Source: F23-B02 sp963633225
GTDB lineage: Bacteria > Bacillota > Clostridia > Oscillospirales > Oscillospiraceae
NCBI GenBank assembly: GCA_963633225.1
Contig: CAVGXR010000025.1
Location: forward strand, 1-7,796
Length of the DNA stretch: 7,796 nucleotides
Reading direction: 5' to 3'
The notes under the pieces were generated by a model that had not been told where the DNA came from, did not search any database, and saw only the letters and a program-made list of their open reading frames with translations. The translations under genes and the position numbers were made by a program. Of the stretch, positions 1-5,827 are shown one piece after another (the first letter of the stretch is position 1; every line of letters begins with the position of its first letter).

Positions 1-43
1 TTGTAGCACAGCCCTTGGAGAGGGGCTCTAAAAACTACTACTC

Positions 44-49
44 TATAAT
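44..49 (+). promoter_or_regulatory. Possible -10 box upstream of the lipoprotein gene
   Basis: A perfect TATAAT lies 45 bases before the ATG at 94. No good -35 box stands 16 to 18 bases upstream; that position holds GAGGGGC-type sequence. The assignment therefore rests on the -10 hexamer alone. The gene's ribosome binding site, AAGGAG at 82-87, is six bases before the start and is convincing. Confidence 0.3.
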
Positions 50-93
50 ACAAGGAGTACTGCCTGTAACTTAACGTCAATAAGGAGATAATC

Positions 94-444
94 ATGAAAT
101 TCAACAGATTAATAGCAACTCTGCTTGCGCTGTTATTACTTATAGCTTTTAGTGCCTGCGAAAATAATAAACTTAGCTCCATGCATCCAAACATAGCGCA
201 GTCAGGAACGAGTGCAAGCGTCGAGCTGTCTGTTCCGGCAAACATAAAAATTGACTCGGCAGGTGAGACCGCCAAGCTATATGAGCTCACGATTGATGAA
301 GCAGCTGCAATATCCCAGATCGAGCGATGCCTTGGCGTTGACTTATCGACAGCCGAAAAAGCACTTATGAGCTCGGCACCATTTATACCGTTCCGAATTA
401 TCAGGTTGAGATCGACTATGACGGCTACTGGTTTTATGAGATGA
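94..444 (+). CDS. N-terminal piece of frameshifted lipoprotein (as read)
   Basis: If the sequence is taken literally, translation from the ATG at 94 (AAGGAG six bases upstream) gives 116 residues. The first 89 are the genuine signal peptide, lipobox (Cys22) and mature N-terminus. The last 27 residues are out-of-frame translation after the A-run at 356-360 and have the low-complexity look of a shadow frame. The result would be a short lipid-anchored peptide lacking the main domain. It overlaps the 3' piece by four bases (ATGA), which is probably accidental. Confidence 0.5.
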   Translation: MKFNRLIATLLALLLLIAFSACENNKLSSMHPNIAQSGTSASVELSVPANIKIDSAGETAKLYELTIDEAAAISQIERCLGVDLSTAEKALMSSAPFIPFRIIRLRSTMTATGFMR

Positions 445-986
445 CCAATTATCCGCCCTTCAGAGCAGGTCTTTCAATGAGCGATGACGAGGCAATCGAG
501 ATCGCAAAAAGCTTTGTTGAGGAAAAAGAGCTGTGGTCGGGCGGCGTTGACAACATTCAGGTCGCCGACCAAACCGGCATGCTTGATAACGGTACTGAGG
601 GGCTTAAAATAAAGACCGTATACCTTTATCCAAATGTGGACGGGAAAACAGTTTTGGGAGTTTACAGGATCAGCATCGACATCAATCTCGAAGGCGAGAT
701 ACTATCGGTATACTATTTGGTCAATCCAATCGGAAGCTCGAGCGAAGCTGCACTTAAAAGCCGCGCAGAGGTCACAGCCAATGTGCAGAACGAGGACTAT
801 TCCGCAAGCTTCACCTCTAACCTCACCAACGCAAAGATCAACGACTGCGAGCTCGGCTACTACGCCGACGGGGTCGAGCACAACGGCAAGACCTACCTCT
901 TCCCTGTTTACATCATGACCGGCGAGGGCACAAATGCAAACGGAGAAAAAGAGGCGTTCGACATAATAATCGACGCAATAAGCTGA
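441..986 (+). CDS. C-terminal piece of frameshifted lipoprotein (as read)
   Basis: This 181-residue frame carries most of the extracytoplasmic domain. Its ATG at 441 is unlikely to be a natural start. There is no Shine-Dalgarno sequence before it, no signal peptide, and good coding sense extends upstream in the same frame (DYDGYWFYE directly before the Met) to about position 360. Visible features are a helix DDEAIEIAKSFVEE, a strand-rich middle (VYRISIDINLEGEILSVYYL) and a C-terminal strand pair (KTYLFPVYIMTG, FDIIIDAIS). Without the upstream signal sequence it would stay in the cytoplasm. Function unknown. Confidence 0.5.
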   Translation: MTNYPPFRAGLSMSDDEAIEIAKSFVEEKELWSGGVDNIQVADQTGMLDNGTEGLKIKTVYLYPNVDGKTVLGVYRISIDINLEGEILSVYYLVNPIGSSSEAALKSRAEVTANVQNEDYSASFTSNLTNAKINDCELGYYADGVEHNGKTYLFPVYIMTGEGTNANGEKEAFDIIIDAIS

Positions 987-1000
987 AAGGAGCCTGTCAT

Positions 1001-1234
1001 ATGCTGCGTCCCAAATGTTCCGCCGAAATGACAGAGGGCTTCATCGACAACGAAAAATGCCCGGTATATTGGAAGCCGCAGGGGTATGAGGAGGATATCC
1101 TCTCATTTCACGCCAGAACGCACGGCGGTAAGATTCAGCTTGGAGACGGCGGCTGCCTGCTCGGCGGTCGTGTGACCGCCTTTTATTGCAGCGGCTGCGA
1201 TCTCGTGCTTATAGACGATATCAGGCATAAATAG
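1001..1234 (+). CDS. Small zinc-ribbon-like protein (DUF6487-like)
   Basis: A 77-residue protein preceded by AAAGGAG about eight bases before the ATG. The layout recalls small Firmicutes proteins of the DUF6487 type: an N-terminal CPxC-like knuckle (RPKCSAEM, residues 3-10), a W-containing middle (YWKPQG), a Gly-rich turn (GGCLLGG, 50-56) and a C-terminal CxxC knuckle (FYCSGCDLVLID, Cys63 and Cys66). In such proteins the two knuckles bind one zinc ion. Here the first Cys of the N-terminal pair is Arg3 (codon CGT at 1007-1009, one transition from TGT), leaving Cys6, Cys63 and Cys66, with Cys20 or Cys52 as possible substitute ligands. It is probably cytoplasmic. Role unknown. It lies 14 bases after the lipoprotein gene and just before a terminator, so both probably share a transcript. 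Confidence 0.65.
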   Translation: MLRPKCSAEMTEGFIDNEKCPVYWKPQGYEEDILSFHARTHGGKIQLGDGGCLLGGRVTAFYCSGCDLVLIDDIRHK

Positions 1235-1258
1235 ATCATTCTGATCCGTACAGTAAAA

Positions 1259-1284
1259 AAATCCCGTCCGAGAGGACGGGATTT
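1259..1284. terminator. Bidirectional intrinsic terminator
   Basis: A perfect 11-bp inverted repeat: arms 1259-1269 (AAATCCCGTCC) and 1274-1284 (GGACGGGATTT) around the loop GAGA. On the minus strand it is followed by a run of T (the A-run before 1261), so it is a strong end for the spoVAC unit. On the plus strand the T-run is only TTT, yet the stem is strong and lies 25 bases after the zinc-ribbon stop, so it probably ends that transcript as well. Confidence 0.88.
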
Positions 1285-1419
1285 CAGACTGTCAAAGAAC
1301 TATGGTAAATAAGCGTAATGGGTAGAATTCAATACGCAGCAGGGGGGCGTGTGATGGGGACAAAGTCCCTCATACTTTTTGCGGCTATAGAGCTCATAGA
1401 CGAGCAGACAGGCACTATT

Positions 1420-1563
1420 TCATTTTCCCCAGTCGCCGGATATGCCGTCGGGGGCTTTCGTGCGGCGCGTGTCCCTGACCTCTGCGTCGCGGCTGCGAAA
1501 ATCGTTCGGCGCGACATTTTCGCCGGATGGTATATCTCTGTGCTTTTTCGACTTCTTACTCAT
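1420..1563 (-). CDS. 47-residue basic protein coupled to spoVAC
   Basis: An ORF too short for ordinary gene calling. It begins at ATG 1563-1561, whose ATGA overlaps the spoVAC stop, and ends with TGA at 1422-1420. GGGAGG sits six bases before the ATG, inside the end of spoVAC, which is a textbook coupled start. The product starts MSKKSKKHRDIPSGENV and continues with Arg/Asp-rich sequence to end ISGDWGK. It is highly charged, basic at the N-terminus, and lacks hydrophobic or membrane segments, so it should be soluble and perhaps disordered. I do not recognise the family. The position usually held by spoVAD after spoVAC makes co-expression in sporulation likely. About 135 bases of unassigned sequence follow before the terminator at 1259-1284. 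The alternative is that it is a chance ORF; the strong RBS and overlap argue against that. Confidence 0.6.
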   Translation of the reverse strand: MSKKSKKHRDIPSGENVAPNDFRSRDAEVRDTRRTKAPDGISGDWGK

Positions 1564-2006
1564 GCGTATCCTCCCAAAATGCAAAGTATAAGGCCGTATA
1601 TGACGCTTGCGGTGATGCCGTAGACAATCACGGGACCCGATATGACGAACATTTTTGCTGCCGTGCCTGTAATGAAGCCCTCGGTCTTGAACTCCAGAGC
1701 GGGCGCTACCATGGCGTTGGCAAAGCCGGTTATCGGAACAAGCGTGCCGCCGCCGGCAAAGCGGGCGATGCGGTCGTATAGCCCGAGACCCGTCAGAAGT
1801 GCGCCGAGGAACACGAGCGTTGCGCTTGCAGCGCCCGCGGCATCGGCTTTTTCAAGGCCGCAGCTCGTATAGAGCTCAAGCACAGCCTCGCCGGTGCAGC
1901 AGATCAGACCGCCGACCAGAAATGCCCTGAGCATATTGCCCCCGCATTTCGAGCGCGGCTGATGAAGCTCCGAATACTGCCTGTATTCGTCATTGCTCAT
2001 ATTCAT
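1560..2006 (-). CDS. spoVAC: Stage V sporulation protein AC
   Basis: A 148-residue integral membrane protein matching SpoVAC in length and motifs. It has a soluble N-terminal tail (residues 1-25, with HQPRSK), a first membrane helix including AFLVGGLIC (28-36), a second around 59-76, the signature GLYDRIARFAGGGTLVPITG (75-94) followed by FANAMV, and a hydrophobic C-terminal helix (118-143). SpoVAC is part of the SpoVA inner-membrane channel that moves dipicolinic acid into the forespore and releases it at germination; B. subtilis SpoVAC has been described as mechanosensitive. The first Met is chosen because GAGG lies eight bases upstream; the second Met (residue 3) would be badly spaced. A terminator sits directly upstream, so it needs its own promoter in the 70-base gap. 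I could not assign a clear sigma-G promoter. SpoVAD and SpoVAE genes do not follow; a 47-residue ORF does. SpoVAEB is the closest alternative, but the N-terminal tail and length fit AC. Confidence 0.92.
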   Translation of the reverse strand: MNMSNDEYRQYSELHQPRSKCGGNMLRAFLVGGLICCTGEAVLELYTSCGLEKADAAGAASATLVFLGALLTGLGLYDRIARFAGGGTLVPITGFANAMVAPALEFKTEGFITGTAAKMFVISGPVIVYGITASVIYGLILCILGGYA

Positions 2007-2024
2007 TCAAAAAACCTCAAAATG

Positions 2025-2054
2025 AAAAAATGCATCGGTACTCCCGATGCATTT
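2025..2054 (-). terminator. Intrinsic terminator after the 132-residue gene
   Basis: On the minus strand, AAATGCATCGG-type arms (2044-2054 and 2028-2038, 11 bp including the A/T ends, loop of five bases) are followed by six T (2025-2030). This is a clean Rho-independent terminator 23 bases beyond the stop of the upstream hypothetical gene and 19 bases before the spoVAC start. It separates the two minus-strand genes into different transcripts. Confidence 0.85.
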
Positions 2055-2076
2055 ATCATATCCCGATATGCCGCAG

Positions 2077-2475
2077 CTATACGTCCAGCTGCAAATTTTC
2101 AACGCCGTTTGCCTCAAATTCGTCCATATATTCGTCCATACGCGCCGCGAGAGCGCTCAGATCGTCGCAGTCCTCGCCGAGGTCGCGCCGTGCAAGCTCC
2201 TCGGCCAGAATGTCGAAGAACACAGCGTCCTCATAGCCGGCGATGGCCTCATGTATGCCGCCGTCCTCATATGCCCGCGAGGGGAAAACATGGCCGTGCC
2301 AGAGCTGAATAAGGCTTTTCATGCCGTTTTTCGAGCAAAGCGAGAATATCTTTTCCTGCACGATGTCATAGTCCTCGAAGCGGTCCGAGGTCCGTGTTGA
2401 ATTGAGTATCCAGTTGCCTATATAAACAAGGTCTAAAAGTCTGCGAAATTCCTTTTCTGTGAGATCTATGTTCAA
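2077..2475 (-). CDS. Conserved-looking hypothetical protein, 132 residues
   Basis: The reading frame starts at TTG 2475-2473; GGGGAGG seven bases upstream fixes this start, and no ATG fits better. The product begins (M)NIDLTEKEFRRLLDLVYIG and is a mostly helical, acidic, soluble protein with no signal peptide or membrane segment. Recognisable stretches are LLDLVYIGNWILNS (13-26), YDIVQEKIFSLCSKNGM (36-52), GYEDAVFFDILAEELARRDL (79-98) and an acidic C-terminal half (DEYMDEFEANG). I recall similar unnamed proteins in Clostridia but no function. It is transcribed alone: an extended -10 promoter lies upstream (2506-2511) and a terminator directly downstream (2025-2054). It is divergent from murI, which does not by itself imply a link. 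Confidence 0.85.
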   Translation of the reverse strand: MNIDLTEKEFRRLLDLVYIGNWILNSTRTSDRFEDYDIVQEKIFSLCSKNGMKSLIQLWHGHVFPSRAYEDGGIHEAIAGYEDAVFFDILAEELARRDLGEDCDDLSALAARMDEYMDEFEANGVENLQLDV

Positions 2476-2505
2476 AGTCCTGCCTCCCCTTATGCTTTTG
2501 CTTCC

Positions 2506-2534
2506 ATTATATCAGATTGACTTCTCTTTTGCCA
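2506..2534 (-). promoter_or_regulatory. Promoter for the 132-residue hypothetical gene
   Basis: On the minus strand a perfect extended -10, TGATATAAT (hexamer at 2511-2506), stands 30 bases before the TTG start. Seventeen bases upstream is a poor -35 (TGGCAA, 2534-2529). The TG extension would compensate for the weak -35 at a sigma-A promoter. Confidence 0.65.
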
Positions 2535-2545
2535 CAATAAAATCC

Positions 2546-2574
2546 TTGTAATTTCGGACAACTTGTCATATTAT
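2546..2574 (+). promoter_or_regulatory. Promoter for murI-ywiB-argS
   Basis: TTGTAA (2546-2551) and TATTAT (2569-2574) are spaced by 17 bases, a good sigma-A match, and would start transcription about 30 bases before the murI ATG. A second TTGTCA at 2563-2568 lacks a well-spaced -10. No operator or riboswitch-like fold is evident in the short leader. Confidence 0.6.
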
Positions 2575-2610
2575 ATTATAGTTACATTAGTATCATGGAG
2601 ATAGTATGCA

Positions 2611-3414
2611 ATGGACAACAGACCCATCGGCGTATTCGACTCGGGACTCGGCGGCCTGACGGCTGTGCGGGAGCTCAGGCGGATATTGCCGGATGAAAAC
2701 ATAATATATTTCGGCGACACAGGCCGTATGCCATACGGCGGGCGGCCACGGGAGCAGATGCGTATGATAGCGCGTCAGAACATTGCCTTTGCCGAGAGCT
2801 TCGGTGTAAAGACCATCCTCGCCGCCTGCGGAACGATATCCAGCAACGCGCCGGATATTCTTGCGGGCAACGCGACGAAGGCGGTCGGCGTGCTCACCCC
2901 GGGGGCGGAAATGCTCGCGGCGACCGGCAGGAAAAAGCTCGGCGTTATCGCAACGAAAACGAGCATCGAAAGCGGTGCGTTTCAAAAGGAGATAAGCCGC
3001 TTCGCTCCCACGGCGGAGATAACGGCCATCGCCTGCCCCGACTTCGTCCCGATGATCGAGAGCGGACACTATCTTGCGTCAGACCCGATGGTGCGGGACA
3101 TTGTGGAGCGCTCGCTCGAAGCGCTGAAGGGCGTTGGAGCGCTGCTGCTCGGCTGTACGCACTACGGCCTCATAGCCGAGGCTATAAGAAAATATCTCGG
3201 TGAGGAGCTCATTCTCGTCGGTGCGGCTGACGCATCGGCGCAGTGCCTTGCGCAGTACCTGCGCGAGCACGATATGCTTGCCTCCGGCGACGGGAGCGAG
3301 AGCTATTACACCAGCGGCAGCACGGCAGATTTTGAGTCTCTTGCACCCGTCATGCTTGGCTATGAGCTCAAAAGCGCGGTCAATTTCGTCGAGCCCTTTG
3401 CACTTGAAGAGTGA
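2611..3414 (+). CDS. murI: Glutamate racemase with atypical active-site motif
   Basis: A 267-residue cytoplasmic enzyme that converts L- to D-glutamate for peptidoglycan, of normal family length. Motifs in order: FDSGLGGL (9-16, with Asp10 and Ser11), YFGDTGRMPYG (33-43), the first catalytic Cys73 in AACGTISSN, and the second, Cys182, in GCTHYGL (181-187) with His184. Both cysteines needed for two-base racemisation are present. Two motif residues differ from the common form: the Asn after the first Cys (ACNTAS) is Gly74, and the Pro of GCTHYPL is Gly186. I recall ACGT-type variants in some Clostridia, so this may be a subfamily rather than damage. GGAG lies ten bases before the ATG; the ATG at 2606 is out of frame. 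Next comes ywiB, ten bases after the stop, in the same operon. Aspartate racemase is less likely given the overall motifs. Confidence 0.92.
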   Translation: MDNRPIGVFDSGLGGLTAVRELRRILPDENIIYFGDTGRMPYGGRPREQMRMIARQNIAFAESFGVKTILAACGTISSNAPDILAGNATKAVGVLTPGAEMLAATGRKKLGVIATKTSIESGAFQKEISRFAPTAEITAIACPDFVPMIESGHYLASDPMVRDIVERSLEALKGVGALLLGCTHYGLIAEAIRKYLGEELILVGAADASAQCLAQYLREHDMLASGDGSESYYTSGSTADFESLAPVMLGYELKSAVNFVEPFALEE

Positions 3415-3424
3415 GGTAGAGCAT

Positions 3425-3844
3425 ATGAATGCAGTTATTAAGATAACCGGCGTGCAGGGCTTTATGCAGCCCGAAGCCGACACGATCGAGTTCGTGACGG
3501 ACGGCATTTACTGCCGCACCGAGGACGGATATCAGGTGTTTTACCGCGAAAGTGAGCTTACGGGGCTTGAGGGCACATGCACGACCGTGGACATCACGCC
3601 GGACGCGATAAGCGTTGAGCGCAAGGGAATGCTCAACGTGAAAATGGAGTTCCGCGAGGGAAAGAAGGACAGATTCCTTTACGATACGCGCTTCGGCGCA
3701 GCAATGATGGAGCTTGAAACGCGCAGGATAGCGGCAAGCTTTGACGATCTCGGCGGTGAGCTGAGCATTGACTATGTAGTCAACATGGAGCACACCGTTG
3801 CAAGCAGAAACACACTTAAGATGAGCGTAAAGCTCAGAAGCTGA
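3425..3844 (+). CDS. ywiB: DUF1934 family protein (YwiB-like, calycin fold)
   Basis: A 139-residue soluble protein. The frame is open upstream to 3200, but only through murI-overlapping sequence. The ATG at 3425 is chosen because GAGG (3413-3416) lies eight bases before it and overlaps the murI stop. The chain is almost all beta strand, as expected for the DUF1934 lipocalin-like barrel: NAVIKITGVQ (2-11), DTIEFVTDGIYCR, YQVFYRESELTGLEGT, VKMEFREG, RFLYDTRFGAAMMELETRRI, GGELSIDYVVNMEH, NTLKMSVKLRS. Family proteins are about 140 residues and have no established biochemical role. In B. subtilis ywiB lies directly upstream of argS, the same arrangement as here (13 bases to argS), which strongly supports the identification. 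It is probably co-transcribed with murI and argS. Confidence 0.88.
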   Translation: MNAVIKITGVQGFMQPEADTIEFVTDGIYCRTEDGYQVFYRESELTGLEGTCTTVDITPDAISVERKGMLNVKMEFREGKKDRFLYDTRFGAAMMELETRRIAASFDDLGGELSIDYVVNMEHTVASRNTLKMSVKLRS

Positions 3845-3857
3845 GAGGATAAACGAT

Positions 3858-5603
3858 ATGGCAAATATGATACAGAAGGCAAAGCAGCAGGTCGCGGAGC
3901 TCGTGAACGCGGCGTATCTCACGGCAGCGGAAAAGGGCGAGCTGCCCGCAGGACTTACACTCGGCGGCAGCGTCGAGATACCCAAGGACACGGCAAACGG
4001 CGACTATGCCGCAAACTACGCCATGGCAAGTGCAAAGCTCATGCATATGCCGCCGCGCAAGGTTGCCGAGACGCTTGCGGCGAACATGGTGCTTGAGGGC
4101 AGCTGGTTTGAAAGCGTCGAGGTCGCAGGGCCGGGCTTCATGAACTTCCGCATGGGCGGCAAGTGGTATGCCGACGTTCTCAAAAACGTCGCCGAGGAGG
4201 GCGACAGCTTCTGCAACTGCAATATCGGCGAGGGTAAAAAGCTCATGGTCGAGTTCGTTTCCGCAAACCCCACCGGCCCCATGCATATGGGCAACGCCCG
4301 CGGCGGCGTGCTGGGCGACGCGCTGGCCTCGATCCTCTCCCGCGCAGGCTATGACGTGTGGCGCGAGTTCTACGTCAATGATGCCGGCAATCAGATCGAA
4401 AAATTCGCCGCCAGCATCGAGGCACGCGCTATCCAGCTCCTGAAGGGCGAGGACGCTGTGGAGTTCCCCGAGGACGGCTACCACGGCGACGATATCAAGG
4501 AGCTTGCCAAGCTCTTCTGCGAAAAGTACGGCGACGAGTGGCTTGAGCTCCCCACCGCCGAGCGCCATAAAAAAATAGCCGATTTCGGATTGTCGGTCAA
4601 CCTGCCGAAGATGAAGAGCGATCTTGCCCGCTACGGCATCGTATACGATCAGTGGTTTCTTGAATCGAGCCTGCATGAAAGCGGCTATGTCGCCGAGTCC
4701 GTGCAGAAGCTCACCGACGCGGGCTTTACCTATGAAAAGGACGGAGCTCTGTGGCTGCACACCTCGAAGATACTTTCCGACAAGCTGCTTGCGGCGGGGA
4801 AGAAGCCCGAAGATATTGAAAAGCTCGAGCTCAAGGACGATGTGCTGCGCCGCGCAAACGGCTTCTACACCTATTTTGCCGCCGACATCGCTTACCACCG
4901 CAATAAGTTCGAGCAGCGCGGCTTTGACAAGGTCATAAACGTCTGGGGCGCGGATCACCACGGCCACGTTGCACGTCTCAAGGGCGCGATGGACGCGCTC
5001 GGACTCGACGGCGAGCACAGGCTCGATATCGTGCTCATGCAGCTTGTAAAGCTCATGCGCGGCGGCGAGGTCGTGCGTATGTCAAAGCGCACCGGCAAGG
5101 CTATCTCCCTGTCCGACCTGCTTGACGAGATCCCCGTTGACGCGGCGCGCTATTTCTTCAACTCCCGTCCCGAGTCGCCCGTTGAGTTCGACCTCGATCT
5201 CGCCGTGCGTCAGGACAGCGAAAACCCAGTATACTACGTCCAGTACGCCCATGCGCGTATCTGCACGCTCATAGCGGCGCTTGCAGCCGAGGGCAACGCT
5301 GTGCCGGATATCGAAAGCGTTGATCTTTCGCTGCTGTCCACCGAGCAGGAGCGCGAGCTCATAAAGCAGGTGGCGCTGCTGCCCGAGGAGATACGCCTTG
5401 CCGCCCGCGACTATGACCCCAGCCGCATAAACAAGTATGTCACCGAGCTTGCCGCCCGCTTCCACAGGTTCTACACAGCCTGCCGCATCAAGGGCGCGGA
5501 GGAGGGCGTGCTGAAGGCACGGCTCTGCCTTGCCGATACCGTCCGCAGCGTCATAGCGCTCTCGCTGTCCGTCATCGGTGTCTCCGCTCCCGAGCACATG
5601 TAG
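3858..5603 (+). CDS. argS: Arginyl-tRNA synthetase
   Basis: A 581-residue class I aminoacyl-tRNA synthetase that charges tRNA-Arg with arginine, of full family length. Domain order: N-terminal additional domain recognising the tRNA D-loop (about 1-115); Rossmann catalytic core starting with FVSANPTGPMHMGNARGG, in which HMGN (143-146) is the HIGH motif; conserved FYVNDAGNQI (171-180); insertion and core to NVWGADHHGH (361-370); the KMSKS loop in degenerate form RMSKRTGKA (407-415), normal for many ArgS; and the all-helical DALR anticodon-binding domain (about 455-581), beginning VYYVQYAHARI and ending SVIGVSAPEHM. The start has AGAGG nine bases upstream, overlapping the end of ywiB. Codon use is GC-rich like murI. 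No clear terminator follows, so reading into the next region is possible. It is an essential gene. Confidence 0.98.
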   Translation: MANMIQKAKQQVAELVNAAYLTAAEKGELPAGLTLGGSVEIPKDTANGDYAANYAMASAKLMHMPPRKVAETLAANMVLEGSWFESVEVAGPGFMNFRMGGKWYADVLKNVAEEGDSFCNCNIGEGKKLMVEFVSANPTGPMHMGNARGGVLGDALASILSRAGYDVWREFYVNDAGNQIEKFAASIEARAIQLLKGEDAVEFPEDGYHGDDIKELAKLFCEKYGDEWLELPTAERHKKIADFGLSVNLPKMKSDLARYGIVYDQWFLESSLHESGYVAESVQKLTDAGFTYEKDGALWLHTSKILSDKLLAAGKKPEDIEKLELKDDVLRRANGFYTYFAADIAYHRNKFEQRGFDKVINVWGADHHGHVARLKGAMDALGLDGEHRLDIVLMQLVKLMRGGEVVRMSKRTGKAISLSDLLDEIPVDAARYFFNSRPESPVEFDLDLAVRQDSENPVYYVQYAHARICTLIAALAAEGNAVPDIESVDLSLLSTEQERELIKQVALLPEEIRLAARDYDPSRINKYVTELAARFHRFYTACRIKGAEEGVLKARLCLADTVRSVIALSLSVIGVSAPEHM

Positions 5604-5827
5604 TTTCAGAGGCGCATTGACGCACCTGCCTGTACGTTTATCTCTGGCGGCACGGTATCGAAATAATGGAATAAACCGTTACGTTTCGCCTCCCATGGCT
5701 GCGGCCAATATTTGATGCAGAATTTCAACTGCACCGGCTTCTTCCGCAGCTTTCGTCGGGAACAGCACAGAAGGCGCAGCGGCAAAGTGTAAAAACGTCT
5801 CTAAAATAGCACAACGGGGGTATATAG
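5604..5827. other. Intergenic region between argS and the ATP-grasp gene
   Basis: There are 224 bases without a convincing gene. I see no hairpin with a T-run that would end the argS transcript; the only symmetry is a short ACGGT/ACCGT pair near 5651-5672. A 25-codon Arg-rich ORF (5715-5792) has no ribosome binding site. Before the next gene TAAAAT at 5802-5807 could be a -10, but no -35 is spaced correctly. The downstream gene has GGGGGT eight bases before its ATG. Confidence 0.6.

Larger units (their letters stand above)
94..986 (+). pseudogene. Frameshifted secreted lipoprotein of unknown function
   Basis: Two reading frames together encode one protein. Frame 1 (94-360) gives 89 residues: a signal peptide with basic start MKFNR, a Leu-rich core and a lipobox ending FSAC (Cys22 would be lipidated), then a Ser/Thr-rich linker. 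The chain then continues sensibly only in frame 3, reading STYELGTIYTVPNYQVEIDY and on through the ATG at 441 to the stop at 984-986. Adding one base to the run of five A at 356-360 restores a single 297-residue ORF. The C-terminal part alternates beta-strand-like segments with a helix (DDEAIEIAKSFVEE), resembling the general style of extracytoplasmic PepSY/YycI-like lipoproteins, but I cannot name a family. The protein would be anchored outside the cytoplasmic membrane. The break may be a real mutation, phase variation, or a homopolymer sequencing error. The zinc-ribbon gene follows 14 bases later and may be co-transcribed. Confidence 0.7.

Noticed and set aside
10..27. Inverted repeat AGCCCT/GGGGCT at the left edge
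   Set aside because: Short stem with one wobble pair and no T-run on either side; it could be part of a repeat cut by the window edge, but this cannot be supported.
1357..1369. GGGAC-AAA-GTCCC hairpin followed by a short T-run
   Set aside because: A five-bp stem with a three-base loop and a distant T-run; no plus-strand gene ends just before it.
1318..1623. 101-residue plus-strand frame
   Set aside because: It overlaps the coupled small gene and the end of spoVAC on the other strand, has no ribosome binding site, and lacks recognisable protein character.
3834..5018. 394-residue minus-strand frame
   Set aside because: It is the antisense shadow of argS in GC-rich sequence; the product is rich in Ala, Val, Leu and His without motifs.
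5603..5620. TTTCAGAGGCGC occurring after argS and again at the end of the ATP-grasp gene
   Set aside because: A 12-base exact match is expected about once or twice by chance in a window this size, and similarity fades on both sides.
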